This document shows, piece by piece, positions 25,611-33,674 of a stretch of 64,000 nt of DNA (position 1 is the stretch's first letter; each line of letters opens with the position of its first letter). The notes beneath the pieces are model-generated. The model saw nothing but the letters and a program-made list of their open reading frames with translations. It searched no databases and had not been told where the DNA came from. The DNA lies in contig JACKBI010000007.1 in NCBI GenBank assembly GCA_020634615.1, positions 254,788 through 318,787 of the forward strand, written 5' to 3'. A program made the position numbers and the translations under genes. The stretch is from Anaerolineales bacterium (lineage in GTDB: Bacteria > Chloroflexota > Anaerolineae > JAAEKA01).

Positions 25611-26531
25611 CTAGCTGCCCAAATCATCCAGTAGATCGCCCAGCTCCTGTTCCCACAGATCATCCAGCGGCGCAAAGGATTCCTCGGCAAATCCCTCCGA
25701 CAGACGCCGCATCTGGTCTTTGACGTGCAGGTCGGGGTTCTTGCGGTCGAACTCCTCGATCCGGTCGTGCATGGATGCCTTGAGTTGCGAGCTGCGCGCC
25801 TCCAGATCGCTGATGTCGACGTCGGTGCCCAGCATATGGTTCAGGCGACGCATCACCTCGTGCCACGCCGCATAGTCGTTGTCGATGCGCACCCCTTGCA
25901 CGTTGGGCGAAAGCGGCGCGAAATCATAAGCAGGCACGAAGGCGTACAGATCGATGAACTCGATGCCGCGCCGTCCCGCCTGGTAGACGAGATAGGTCCC
26001 GATGGTGGAACCGCCCTCGTAGTTTGACATTTTGACAGACAGGTCGGCTAACTCATCCTTGATTTCCGGCAGGCTGTAGACAGCGTGGATCTCACGGTCG
26101 CGATCGTAGGGCATCGCACCGTATACGCCGCCCAGCGCCACGATTCGCCGCACGCCCAATTCTTGCGCCGCGTCCAGGAACGCATCGGCATACAGTCGCG
26201 GGTTGACGTGCGGCTCCTCGCCCAGGAAGATGACCAGTCCGCGTCGCCCTTCGCTCCAGTAATAGTAGTTGTTGTCCCGACCCTCCAGCGCGATTGGCAT
26301 GCCCTCCTTGAGTTTGATGTCGGGGCGCAGGAAGTGGTGCGTGCCGGGAACCTGGAAAAAGTAGCACTCGTCAACATTCAATTGGCCCAGCGGAGTCGCA
26401 TCCAGGTGTTTGATCAGATAGGTGGGCAGACCAGAGGAGATGTTGCCCGCGTCTGCCCACTGGTTCCAGCCGGCCAGCAGGTAAATCTCGTCGGCCATCG
26501 GCCGGTCCCAGAATTCTACGTGCTCATTCAT
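25611..26531 (-). CDS. PAC2 family protein
   Basis: 306 residues. It shows the PAC2 pattern: an early A-G-W-N-Q-W-A-D-A-G segment, F-L-G-E-E-P-H-V at about 90, R-R-I-V-A-L-G-G-V-Y at about 130 and a F-V-P-A-Y-D-F segment at about 200. The family takes its name from a eukaryotic proteasome-assembly chaperone; bacterial members are cytoplasmic and uncharacterised. The C-terminal 70 residues are charged and probably helical. An AGGAG lies upstream. It lies between the phosphatidyltransferase and SdpI-like genes, all on the minus strand. Confidence 0.75.
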   Translation of the reverse strand: MNEHVEFWDRPMADEIYLLAGWNQWADAGNISSGLPTYLIKHLDATPLGQLNVDECYFFQVPGTHHFLRPDIKLKEGMPIALEGRDNNYYYWSEGRRGLVIFLGEEPHVNPRLYADAFLDAAQELGVRRIVALGGVYGAMPYDRDREIHAVYSLPEIKDELADLSVKMSNYEGGSTIGTYLVYQAGRRGIEFIDLYAFVPAYDFAPLSPNVQGVRIDNDYAAWHEVMRRLNHMLGTDVDISDLEARSSQLKASMHDRIEEFDRKNPDLHVKDQMRRLSEGFAEESFAPLDDLWEQELGDLLDDLGS

Positions 26532-26594
26532 TTCAAAGTTCTCCTGAAACTACAAAGGCTACCAAGGACTGCAAGTCTCTTCAGCGCAGTATCT

Positions 26595-27284
26595 TCACTT
26601 GACCGGCGTCGCCGGCCGCTGGTCGATCTGCGAAAGCGCCCTTGCCTTTTGCCACGATGATACTACGAACAATACGATTAGAATGGCTGCGATGATGCCG
26701 ACCAGTCCGTCGTAGATCGTGAATGTGCCGAAAGAAAGGGCGATCTTTGGTGCGCCAAAGAAAAACATCAGTGCATTCAGGATAACGATGATGACCCGCA
26801 ACTCGGTGGGACCGAACTTGGCGTATGAAATCTGGAAAACACCATCGACAAACGTGCGCACGTAGACGAACACCGACATAAGCAGGTAACCAATAAGTGC
26901 AAGCGCGGCCACGTTGAAGCTGACATACGGCGACAGGCCAAGGCCGAGGACGATCAGCATCTCATTGAACGCGTCCACCGTGTGGTCGATGAAAAAGCCG
27001 TACTTCGGGCGCTGGATGTTGCGGTAGCGCGCCAGCGTGCCGTCAAGGCTGTCGCCGTACCAGTTGATCAGCAGGCCGATGCTGGCCAGCCAGAGAAATG
27101 CCGGGTTATTTCCGCTCAATGCATAGCTGATGAAGATCATGAACGCGCCGAACGTGCCAATTCCCGTCAGGATGTCTGGCGTCATCCAGGCGGGGGAGTG
27201 GGCCGCCAGCCAGCGTAGCGCTGGGCGCTCCAGCGGCCCGAGCAAGATGTCGTTGACGCGCTGGTGGTCCTTGGGTGTGGTCAT
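26595..27284 (-). CDS. CDP-alcohol phosphatidyltransferase family protein
   Basis: 229 residues with about six membrane segments. The catalytic motif is visible at about residues 78-104: D-S-L-D-G-T-L-A-R, then nine residues to G, then F-F-I-D-H-T-V-D. The gap after A-R is one longer than the classic eight. The family transfers a phosphatidyl group from CDP-diacylglycerol, or a similar phospho-alcohol, in the membrane. The product could be phosphatidylglycerol phosphate, phosphatidylinositol phosphate or another lipid. The start at 27284 is set by AAGGAG at 27292-27298. It is divergent from the marR-ABC operon. Confidence 0.8.
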   Translation of the reverse strand: MTTPKDHQRVNDILLGPLERPALRWLAAHSPAWMTPDILTGIGTFGAFMIFISYALSGNNPAFLWLASIGLLINWYGDSLDGTLARYRNIQRPKYGFFIDHTVDAFNEMLIVLGLGLSPYVSFNVAALALIGYLLMSVFVYVRTFVDGVFQISYAKFGPTELRVIIVILNALMFFFGAPKIALSFGTFTIYDGLVGIIAAILIVLFVVSSWQKARALSQIDQRPATPVK

Positions 27285-27346
27285 ATGATGGCTCCTTGAG
27301 GTGGATTGCGCAGATGGGGGCGACGGACAGTGCCTAGGATGCTTGC

Positions 27347-27375
27347 ATTCTAGCATCGGGGGTGAGTTTCGGCAA
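27347..27375 (-). promoter_or_regulatory. Predicted promoter of the phosphatidyltransferase gene
   Basis: On the minus strand, TTGCCG (27370-27375), a 17-bp spacer and TAGAAT (27347-27352), about 60 bp before the start at 27284. Confidence 0.55.
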
Positions 27376-27495
27376 GGTGATTGCCGTTCTCGAATTCTTG
27401 CTGCCTTCCGAACTGTTCTGCGAATTTTCTTCACAATTGGCTGGTATTCTTCGCTTATGTTGCCGGTTTGCTTTGACCCCTGGCTGTCGATCGTG

Positions 27496-27598
27496 CCCGC
27501 AACTCAACGAGTTGCGGGTGAATGGAAGGCGTCTTACATGCGAAGTCTTTTGGTATGCTTTATATTTAACCGTCCTTAATTGTAAAGAATGCTTAAGG
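27496..27598 (+). promoter_or_regulatory. Inverted repeats upstream of marR (candidate operator region)
   Basis: A perfect 10-bp inverted repeat CCCGCAACTC/GAGTTGCGGG with a 3-nt loop lies at 27496-27518. A second, CCTTAA/TTAAGG, lies at 27574-27598 and overlaps the ribosome site. The AT-rich stretch between them (TATATT at 27561) may be the -10. MarR proteins usually bind such palindromes near their own promoter; which one is used here is unknown. Confidence 0.4.
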
Positions 27599-27606
27599 AG
27601 TTGCGT

Positions 27607-28083
27607 ATGATAACAAGCGTACCAGAGAAAATCAATTTCACTGAAGTCATGACGGAATGGACGAATCTGTTCATGCGTCGGTCGATGGGCGACTTCCACA
27701 ACTTTATGCGGAACTGGGGATTGTCCATGCCGCAGGTGTCCACGCTCTTTCGGTTGCACTACCGTGGCGGCTGTGGTGTGTCGGACATTGCCCAGCAGTT
27801 ATATGTTTCCAATGCCGCTGCCAGCCAAATGGTGGACCGATTGGAGCAACAAGGGCTTGTTGAGCGTGTCCATCATCCAGCCGATCGTCGCGTGCGGATG
27901 GTGCAGTTAACGGAGCAAGGGCATTCCCTGGTGAAGAAAGGCCTTGAAGTCCGGATCGGCTGGATTTCGGACCTGACCCACATGCTTTCACCTGACCAAC
28001 AAGAAACAATAGTCGTTGCCTTCGCTGCCCTGACAGAGGCTGCCCGGCAAATGGAAACTGATACTCACGGAAGAGAGGAGTAA
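27607..28083 (+). CDS. MarR-family transcriptional regulator
   Basis: 158 residues with a winged helix: the recognition-helix region V-S-N-A-A-A-S-Q-M-V-D-R-L-E-Q-Q-G-L-V is followed by the wing D-R-R-V-R-M-V-Q-L-T-E-Q-G. ATG 27607 is chosen for AAGGAG 6 nt upstream; an ATG at 27589 has none. It stands immediately before a two-gene ABC exporter (6-bp gap), the classic arrangement for a repressor relieved by the exported compound. The ligand is unknown. Confidence 0.9.
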   Translation: MITSVPEKINFTEVMTEWTNLFMRRSMGDFHNFMRNWGLSMPQVSTLFRLHYRGGCGVSDIAQQLYVSNAAASQMVDRLEQQGLVERVHHPADRRVRMVQLTEQGHSLVKKGLEVRIGWISDLTHMLSPDQQETIVVAFAALTEAARQMETDTHGREE

Positions 28084-28088
28084 CTACA

Positions 28089-30023
28089 TTGCAGGCTTCA
28101 ATGTCTACATCGCGCCGGGGTCGATCCAAAGAACCCGGTCAGAAAGGCTCGCTGGGGCGGGCCATTCGTTATCTTTCGAGCTACAGGTTCAAGGCGCTTG
28201 TGCCGTATATCTTCCTGTTCTTCGCGACGCTGGCACAGTTAGCAGTGCCCAAGCTGGTCGGGAACATCATCGACGCGATCACAGGAGGCGTCATCGCCGA
28301 GAACGTGGTGCCCAATCTCGACAAGATTCCCGCTGCCATCCAGCCGCGGTTGTTCGAGCAGCTTGGGTACACCGAAGCGCAGTTGATGAACCTGTACAAC
28401 AATGCCGAGCAAATGCTGATCACAGCCGGCATCGCGATCATCATCTTTGCCACCGTGCGCGGCTTCTTCGCGTTCGGGCAGGCGTTCACGGCTGAGCGCA
28501 ACTCGCAGAGCGTTGCCTTTGACATGCGCAACGACCTGTTTTCCAAGATCTCCAAGCTGTCGTTCTCCTACCACGATCGCAATCAGACCGGCCAATTGAT
28601 GGTGCGCGCCACCGACGACGTGGAGAAGGTGCGGCTGTTTATCGGTCAGGGTCTGTTGCAGGCCATCGGTGCGCTCTTCCTCCTGGTGGGCACGCTAATC
28701 ATCCTGTTCAGCACCAACGTCAAGCTGACACTGGTCGTGCTGCCGATCCTGCCGCTGGCGCTGATTGCGTTCATGGTCTTTGGTCGCATCAGCCAGCCGT
28801 TGTTTGTCAAGGTACAGCAGAAGCTGTCGGCGCTCAACACTGTCCTGCAGGAAAACCTGGCCGGCATCAAAGTCATCAAGGCCTTCACCAGAGAGAAATC
28901 CGAGCAGAAGAAGTTCGACGCTGCTGCCGACACCCTGATGGCGCAGCAGGTCACGGTCGCCCGAACCTTCAGCTTCCTGTTTCCTATCGTGTTCTTGATC
29001 GCCAACATCGGCCAGGCGCTGGTGCTCTACTTCGGCGGCCGGCAGATCATCGAAGGCACGCTGACCCTGGGCCAGTACCAGGAGTTCAGCATCTATCTGA
29101 TCTTCATCTTCCTGCCGCTGGCGCAGCTCGGCATCATCATCACGCAGATGTCGCAGGCGTCGGCCTCAGCCAACCGTGTCTTTGAGATCCTTGACGCGGA
29201 AAACGAAGTGACCAACGCGCCCGACGCGGTGACGTTGCCGTCGGTGCAAGGCCGAGTTGCGTTTGAGAACGTGACTTTCCGCTACTTCAGCGGCGGCGAC
29301 CCGGTGCTGTCTGATGTCAGCTTCGAGGCTGAGCCGGGCCAGACCGTTGCCCTGCTGGGCGCGACCGGTTCCGGCAAAACCACGATCATCAACCTGATCC
29401 CGCGCTTCTATGACCCGTCCGAGGGCAAGGTGCTGATCGATGGGCACGACATCCGTGAAGTGCAACTGGAATCGCTGCGCTCGCAGATCGGCATTGTTCT
29501 GCAGGAGACGACCCTGTTCACCGGCACGATCCGTGACAACATCGCCTTTGGTAAGCCCGATGCGACGCAAGATGAAGTCGTTGCCGCCGCGCAGGCTGCG
29601 GCTGCCCACGACTTCATCGTGTCCTTCCCTGCCGGCTACGACACGCCGGTCGGTGAGCGCGGCGCGACGCTGAGCGGTGGCCAGAAGCAACGCCTCGCGA
29701 TTGCCCGTGCACTGCTCCTCAATCCGCAACTGCTGATCCTGGACGACTCGACCAGCGCGGTAGACCTGGAAACCGAATACCACATTCAGAAGGCCCTCGA
29801 CCTGCTGATGAAGGGGCGCACCAGCTTCGTCATCGCGCAGCGCATCAGCACGGTCATCAACGCCGACCAGATCCTGGTACTGGAAAAAGGTCGTGTTGTG
29901 GCCCGCGGCAAGCACGCCGATCTGATGGAAACCAGCGCAGTCTATGCTGAGATCTACAATTCACAGCTCGTCAGCGATGTCGAGATCGAGCCCGAAGAAG
30001 CCACAATGCTGGACTTCGGATGA
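28089..30023 (+). CDS. Heterodimeric ABC exporter subunit with degenerate catalytic residues
   Basis: 644 residues: a six-helix exporter membrane domain (about 30-360), then one ATPase domain with Walker A G-A-T-G-S-G-K-T-T and canonical signature L-S-G-G-Q. Walker B reads L-L-I-L-D-D, with Asp in place of the catalytic Glu, and the switch motif is I-A-Q-R with Gln in place of His. These changes mark the degenerate half of heterodimers such as TM287/288 or LmrCD. The partner is encoded next. TTG 28089 is used because GAGGAG lies 8 nt upstream; ATG 28101 is the alternative. It probably exports drugs or lipids under MarR control. Confidence 0.88.
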   Translation: MQASMSTSRRGRSKEPGQKGSLGRAIRYLSSYRFKALVPYIFLFFATLAQLAVPKLVGNIIDAITGGVIAENVVPNLDKIPAAIQPRLFEQLGYTEAQLMNLYNNAEQMLITAGIAIIIFATVRGFFAFGQAFTAERNSQSVAFDMRNDLFSKISKLSFSYHDRNQTGQLMVRATDDVEKVRLFIGQGLLQAIGALFLLVGTLIILFSTNVKLTLVVLPILPLALIAFMVFGRISQPLFVKVQQKLSALNTVLQENLAGIKVIKAFTREKSEQKKFDAAADTLMAQQVTVARTFSFLFPIVFLIANIGQALVLYFGGRQIIEGTLTLGQYQEFSIYLIFIFLPLAQLGIIITQMSQASASANRVFEILDAENEVTNAPDAVTLPSVQGRVAFENVTFRYFSGGDPVLSDVSFEAEPGQTVALLGATGSGKTTIINLIPRFYDPSEGKVLIDGHDIREVQLESLRSQIGIVLQETTLFTGTIRDNIAFGKPDATQDEVVAAAQAAAAHDFIVSFPAGYDTPVGERGATLSGGQKQRLAIARALLLNPQLLILDDSTSAVDLETEYHIQKALDLLMKGRTSFVIAQRISTVINADQILVLEKGRVVARGKHADLMETSAVYAEIYNSQLVSDVEIEPEEATMLDFG

Positions 30024-30058
30024 GCCGTCGCGGCTGGAAATAATACAGGAGAACTCAA

Positions 30059-32059
30059 ATGTTTGGACCTGGTGGAATGTCCCGGCTCATGGGCCAGGAC
30101 AGTATGAAACCGACGAGTGTGCGACAAACGCTGCGGCGCATGGGTGGTTACTTCAAGCCGTTCTGGTTGCCCCTTCTGGTTGTCGGCATCTTGTTGATCG
30201 CGTCGACCTGGACGCAGGTCAAGGTGCCGGAACTGATCGGCGCGACCGTTGACTGTTACCTGGCGCCCGTTAACCTGGCAACGACCGGCGATACGCCGGC
30301 TGAGGCGCTTTCTTCGCTTGCTCCCAGCGCATCCCAGACGCGCGAAAGCCGCTGCACGCTGGAAAGTGACCCCTCCAAGCTGACGCCGTCACAGCGTCTG
30401 GCCGGGCTGGGGCGGATGGTGTTGTTGATTCTGGGATTGTACGTGTTCACGTCTGTCGCAACGGGTTTTCAGTTCTACCTGATGACCTGGTCTGGGCAGC
30501 ATGTGTTGCGTAACTTGCGCGTCCAACTCTTTGGGCACATGCACGATTTGTCGATGAGCTACTACACGGAGCATGAGGCCGGCGACCTCATGAGCCGCAT
30601 CACCAATGACACCGAAGCAATCGGTCAGGCCATCAACTTTGCGCTGTTGCAGGTGGTGAGCGGCATTCTGTTGCTGCTGTGGATCGCCTACAACATGCTG
30701 AAGTTGAGCGTCCCGTACGCGTTGCTGAGCATGGTGGTGGTACCCATCATGCTGTTGGTAACGGTCTGGCTCTCCGGGCAGGCGCGCAAGGCCTTCCGGG
30801 CGGCGCGCGAGGACCTCGGCAACGTCAACGCTGAGCTGCAGGAAAGCATCTCATCGGTGCGCGAGGTTCAGGCTTTCAGCCGCGAGGACGAGAACATCCA
30901 GAACTTCATGGTCACCAACGCAGCCAACCGCGATGCCAATGTCAAGGCGGTCAGCTACACCGCGGCGCTGGCTCCGGCCCTTGAGGCGCTCGGCTATGCT
31001 GCGCTGGCCCTGGTGGCCGGCATCGGCGGCCTCGTGCTGCTGCGCAACCAGACCCTGTTTGGCACGACCATCTCCATCGGTCTGGTGATCACGTTCATCA
31101 CCTACGTGCAGCGTTTCAACCAGCCGGTGCAGCAGATCGCGGTGCTGTGGACCAATATCCAGAACGCCATCGCCGGCATGGAACGTATCTTCGTCCTGAT
31201 GGATGAGGCGCCGGCTGTCGTCGAGGCGCCCAACGCCATAGAACTGCCCCTGGTGCAAGGTGAAGTGGTCTTCAAGGACGTGTTCGCCGAGTACAAGAAG
31301 GGCGAGTCGGTGCTCAACGGCATCAACTTCAGCGTCGAACCGGGCCAGACCTTCGCCATCGTCGGGCCAACGGGCGCGGGCAAGACCACCATCATCAACC
31401 TGCTGCCGCGCTTCTACGATGTGACGGCCGGTTCGGTCACCATCGACGGCTACGACGTGCGCGACGTGACCGCTGAATCGCTGCGCAGCCAGATCGGTAT
31501 CGTGCTCCAGGACACTTTCTTGTTCAGCACCACCGTCATGGAGAACATCCGCTTCGGCCGTCCCGATGCGACCGACGAGGAAGTGATCGAAGCCGCCAAG
31601 CTGGCGCGCGTCGATACCTTTGTCGACCGGCTGCCTGATGGCTACCAGACGGTGCTGGGCGAACGCGGCAGCGGCCTCAGCCAGGGTCAGCGCCAGCTGA
31701 TCGCCATCGCACGCGCTGCGCTGGGCGACCCGCGGATCCTGATCCTGGACGAGGCAACGTCCAGCGTCGATACGCGCACCGAACGACTCATCCAGGCGGC
31801 GCTGAACGACCTGCTCAAGAACCGCACCAGCTTCGTCATTGCCCACCGGCTCAGCACCATCCGCAACGCCGATCAGGTGCTGGTGCTGGACCAGGGCAAG
31901 ATCGTGGAACGCGGCCGCCACGAGGAACTGCTGGCAGAGCGCGGCTTCTACTACAACCTGTACATGAGCCAGTTCCGCCGCCGCTCCGAAGTCGAGCAAG
32001 CCAGCCCGCAACCGGGCGGCAATGGCACCTTCAGCGCTGGCGCGCTGGCGCCTGCCTGA
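30059..32059 (+). CDS. Heterodimeric ABC exporter subunit with canonical catalytic residues
   Basis: 666 residues: an extended N-terminus, six membrane helices with a long loop of about 50 residues after the first helix (about 65-115), then an ATPase domain with Walker A G-P-T-G-A-G-K-T-T. Walker B L-I-L-D-E has the catalytic Glu and the switch I-A-H-R has His, but the signature reads L-S-Q-G-Q, not L-S-G-G-Q. It therefore complements the upstream subunit: one working and one weakened ATP site. The gene follows 36 bp after its partner with an AGGAG site, and a strong terminator follows it. Confidence 0.9.
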   Translation: MFGPGGMSRLMGQDSMKPTSVRQTLRRMGGYFKPFWLPLLVVGILLIASTWTQVKVPELIGATVDCYLAPVNLATTGDTPAEALSSLAPSASQTRESRCTLESDPSKLTPSQRLAGLGRMVLLILGLYVFTSVATGFQFYLMTWSGQHVLRNLRVQLFGHMHDLSMSYYTEHEAGDLMSRITNDTEAIGQAINFALLQVVSGILLLLWIAYNMLKLSVPYALLSMVVVPIMLLVTVWLSGQARKAFRAAREDLGNVNAELQESISSVREVQAFSREDENIQNFMVTNAANRDANVKAVSYTAALAPALEALGYAALALVAGIGGLVLLRNQTLFGTTISIGLVITFITYVQRFNQPVQQIAVLWTNIQNAIAGMERIFVLMDEAPAVVEAPNAIELPLVQGEVVFKDVFAEYKKGESVLNGINFSVEPGQTFAIVGPTGAGKTTIINLLPRFYDVTAGSVTIDGYDVRDVTAESLRSQIGIVLQDTFLFSTTVMENIRFGRPDATDEEVIEAAKLARVDTFVDRLPDGYQTVLGERGSGLSQGQRQLIAIARAALGDPRILILDEATSSVDTRTERLIQAALNDLLKNRTSFVIAHRLSTIRNADQVLVLDQGKIVERGRHEELLAERGFYYNLYMSQFRRRSEVEQASPQPGGNGTFSAGALAPA

Positions 32060-32080
32060 GCCCATACGGCTTCATAAATC

Positions 32081-32114
32081 AACAGCCGCCTGGCATATTT
32101 GCCAGGCGGCTGTT
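32081..32114 (+). terminator. Terminator after the ABC exporter operon
   Basis: Perfect 15-bp arms AACAGCCGCCTGGCA (32081-32095) and its complement (32100-32114) with a 4-nt loop lie 22 bp after the stop, followed by CTT. Confidence 0.75.
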
Positions 32115-32171
32115 CTTATGGCGGATGGCCCCGTCGTCGTCTCCGGGGCTTTGGCCGTTGTTGGTGGTGGA

Positions 32172-32241
32172 TCCCCGCTTTCGCGGGGATGACGGCCTTC
32201 GCGGGGATGACGGCCTTCGGGGGATGACGGTCTTAGCGGGG
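32172..32241. repeat. Short tandem repeat, 18-bp unit
   Basis: Units TTCGCGGGGATGACGGCC at 32180-32197 and 32198-32215 are followed by a 17-bp variant and a partial unit, with an inverted CCCCGC at 32173. It lies between the convergent exporter and oxidoreductase genes. Confidence 0.8.
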
Positions 32242-32254
32242 CGCTGAATCCAAG

Positions 32255-32806
32255 CTATTCGTTCGCTGGCTCGTCGAAGTCGCGGACGTCGGCGCCTTTC
32301 AGGCGCGAGAGGATGTCGATGGCCGCGGTTCCGCCCTGGCCGGCGGAGATGATGGCCTGGCTGCGGCCGGTGCGCGTGGCGCGGCCGACGACGTACAGGC
32401 CGTCGATCCCGGCGCGATAGTTTCGGTCCACGGTCACGCCGTCCTCGTTCATGGCCAGCCCCAGCGCCTTGGCCAGCCTGGCCGACTTTCCTTCGGCGAT
32501 CACGACGTAGTCTGCCTCGTGCGTGTTGCCATCCGCAGCCGTAACGCGAAACGTCTCGCCGTCCTTGTGAACCGCGGTCGCCTCACCGCTCAGCAGGGTG
32601 GCTCCCTTGTCCCGGACCTGCCGACGCGCGATCTCCTGGAACTCAGTCCCGCCGATGACCGGAATGCCCAGGTAGTTGTGCAGCTCGGCGTAATGCATGG
32701 CGGTGTTGTCCTGCCCGAAGACGGTCGTCTCGACGCCGTTCTTGGCCAGGAACAGCGCGGCGCTCAACCCAGCCGGCCCGTCCCCGATAACGATTGCTTT
32801 GGTCAT
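32255..32806 (-). CDS. Short FAD-dependent oxidoreductase (thioredoxin-reductase-like, truncated architecture)
   Basis: 183 residues. The N-terminus carries the FAD-binding V-I-G-D-G-P-A-G-L-S-A-A. The C-terminus has G-L-Y-V-V-G-R-A-T-R-x-G-R-S-Q-A, the second FAD motif of the thioredoxin reductase family. The family is normally about 310 residues; the central NADPH domain and the redox C-x-x-C are absent. It may be a flavoprotein needing another electron donor, or an ancient domain loss. The start at 32806 follows AAGGAG with 7-nt spacing. Repeats lie on both sides of the gene. Confidence 0.7.
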   Translation of the reverse strand: MTKAIVIGDGPAGLSAALFLAKNGVETTVFGQDNTAMHYAELHNYLGIPVIGGTEFQEIARRQVRDKGATLLSGEATAVHKDGETFRVTAADGNTHEADYVVIAEGKSARLAKALGLAMNEDGVTVDRNYRAGIDGLYVVGRATRTGRSQAIISAGQGGTAAIDILSRLKGADVRDFDEPANE

Positions 32807-32844
32807 GGTTCGCTCCTTCGCCTCGTGATTTGTTGCCACTCCTT

Positions 32845-32911
32845 CGTCATTCCCGGTTAGGCGAGAATCCAGCGTCCGCCAGATTGGATTCCCGCCGGCG
32901 CGGGAATGACG
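32845..32911. repeat. Inverted repeat of the CGTCATTCCCG type
   Basis: CGTCATTCCCG (32845-32855) and CGGGAATGACG (32901-32911) enclose an inner GATTCCCGCCGGCGCGGGAAT palindrome region. This is a common bacterial intergenic repeat style; it sits between divergent genes. Confidence 0.75.
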
Positions 32912-33006
32912 AGGGAATGGTTGTTGTGCTGGGTTCTATTTTCGCGGACCTGGGTTGCTGTTTCTATAAGGTCGCTACCTGTTTCGCCGCCACAGCCGTC
33001 CCGGAT

Positions 33007-33035
33007 TTGCTGGTTCGGGATGTCCGAGTTAAAAT
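33007..33035 (+). promoter_or_regulatory. Predicted promoter of the tetR-epimerase unit
   Basis: TTGCTG (33007-33012), a 17-bp spacer and TAAAAT (33030-33035). The predicted transcript start falls in the operator palindrome just downstream. Confidence 0.5.
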
Positions 33036-33036
33036 T

Positions 33037-33054
33037 AAACCGACCGGTCGGTTT
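33037..33054 (+). promoter_or_regulatory. TetR-type operator, 18-bp perfect palindrome
   Basis: AAACCGACCGGTCGGTTT is a perfect 18-bp palindrome lying between the -10 box and the tetR start (24 bp upstream of the ATG). The core ACCGACCGGTCGGT is typical of TetR-family operators. This placement predicts autorepression. Confidence 0.75.
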
Positions 33055-33077
33055 TGTATCTATCACGGCCATACACC

Positions 33078-33674
33078 ATGCAACAACGCAGCGAAGAAAC
33101 CCGCGAGCGCATCCTTTCCTCCGCCCTGGCTTGTTTTGCCGAGGCTGGCTACGACGCGACCGGCGTCGCGGCCATCTGCCAGCGCGCCGGCGTCAGCAAA
33201 GGCGCCTTCTACCATCACTTTGCCAGCAAGCAGGCGCTTTTCCTGGCGTTGCTCGACGAGTGGCTGGATGCCATCGACGGGCAGATGGCTACGACGCGCA
33301 CCACCGCGGCCAGTGTGCCGGAGGGTTTGACGAGCATGGCCAGCATGTTCGGACAGGTCTTTCGCGATGCCTCCGGCAAGCTGCCGATGATGCTCCAGTT
33401 CTGGACCCAGGCAGCCAAGGATCCGCTGATCTGGGAGGCCACCATGGCGCCATTTCGCCGCTACCACGATCTGTTTGCTGGCATCATCGCTGCCGGTGTC
33501 GCTGAAGGATCGTTGGCGACAACGGACCCTCCGGCGGCGGCGCGCGCGATCGTTGCGCTCTCGGTCGGCATGCTGCTGCAGGGCGTGCTGGACCCGGATG
33601 CAACCGATTGGGCGCAGGCGGCCGATGACGGGGTTCGACTACTGTTGGCAGGCTTGCTCAGGAGAGATACATGA
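33078..33674 (+). CDS. TetR-family transcriptional regulator
   Basis: 198 residues. The N-terminal DNA-binding domain is clear: R-E-R-I-L-S-S-A-L-x-C-F-A-E-A-G-Y-D-A-T, then the helix-turn-helix G-V-S-K-G-A-F-Y-H-H-F-A-S-K-Q-A-L-F. The C-terminal ligand domain is unremarkable. It overlaps the epimerase gene by 4 nt (ATGA), so it very likely controls that gene and itself through the palindrome at 33037-33054. The inducer is unknown. Confidence 0.9.
   Translation: MQQRSEETRERILSSALACFAEAGYDATGVAAICQRAGVSKGAFYHHFASKQALFLALLDEWLDAIDGQMATTRTTAASVPEGLTSMASMFGQVFRDASGKLPMMLQFWTQAAKDPLIWEATMAPFRRYHDLFAGIIAAGVAEGSLATTDPPAAARAIVALSVGMLLQGVLDPDATDWAQAADDGVRLLLAGLLRRDT

Noticed and set aside
32172..32241. 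CRISPR-like array
   Set aside because: The 18-bp units are contiguous with no spacers and there are no cas genes; it is a short tandem repeat.
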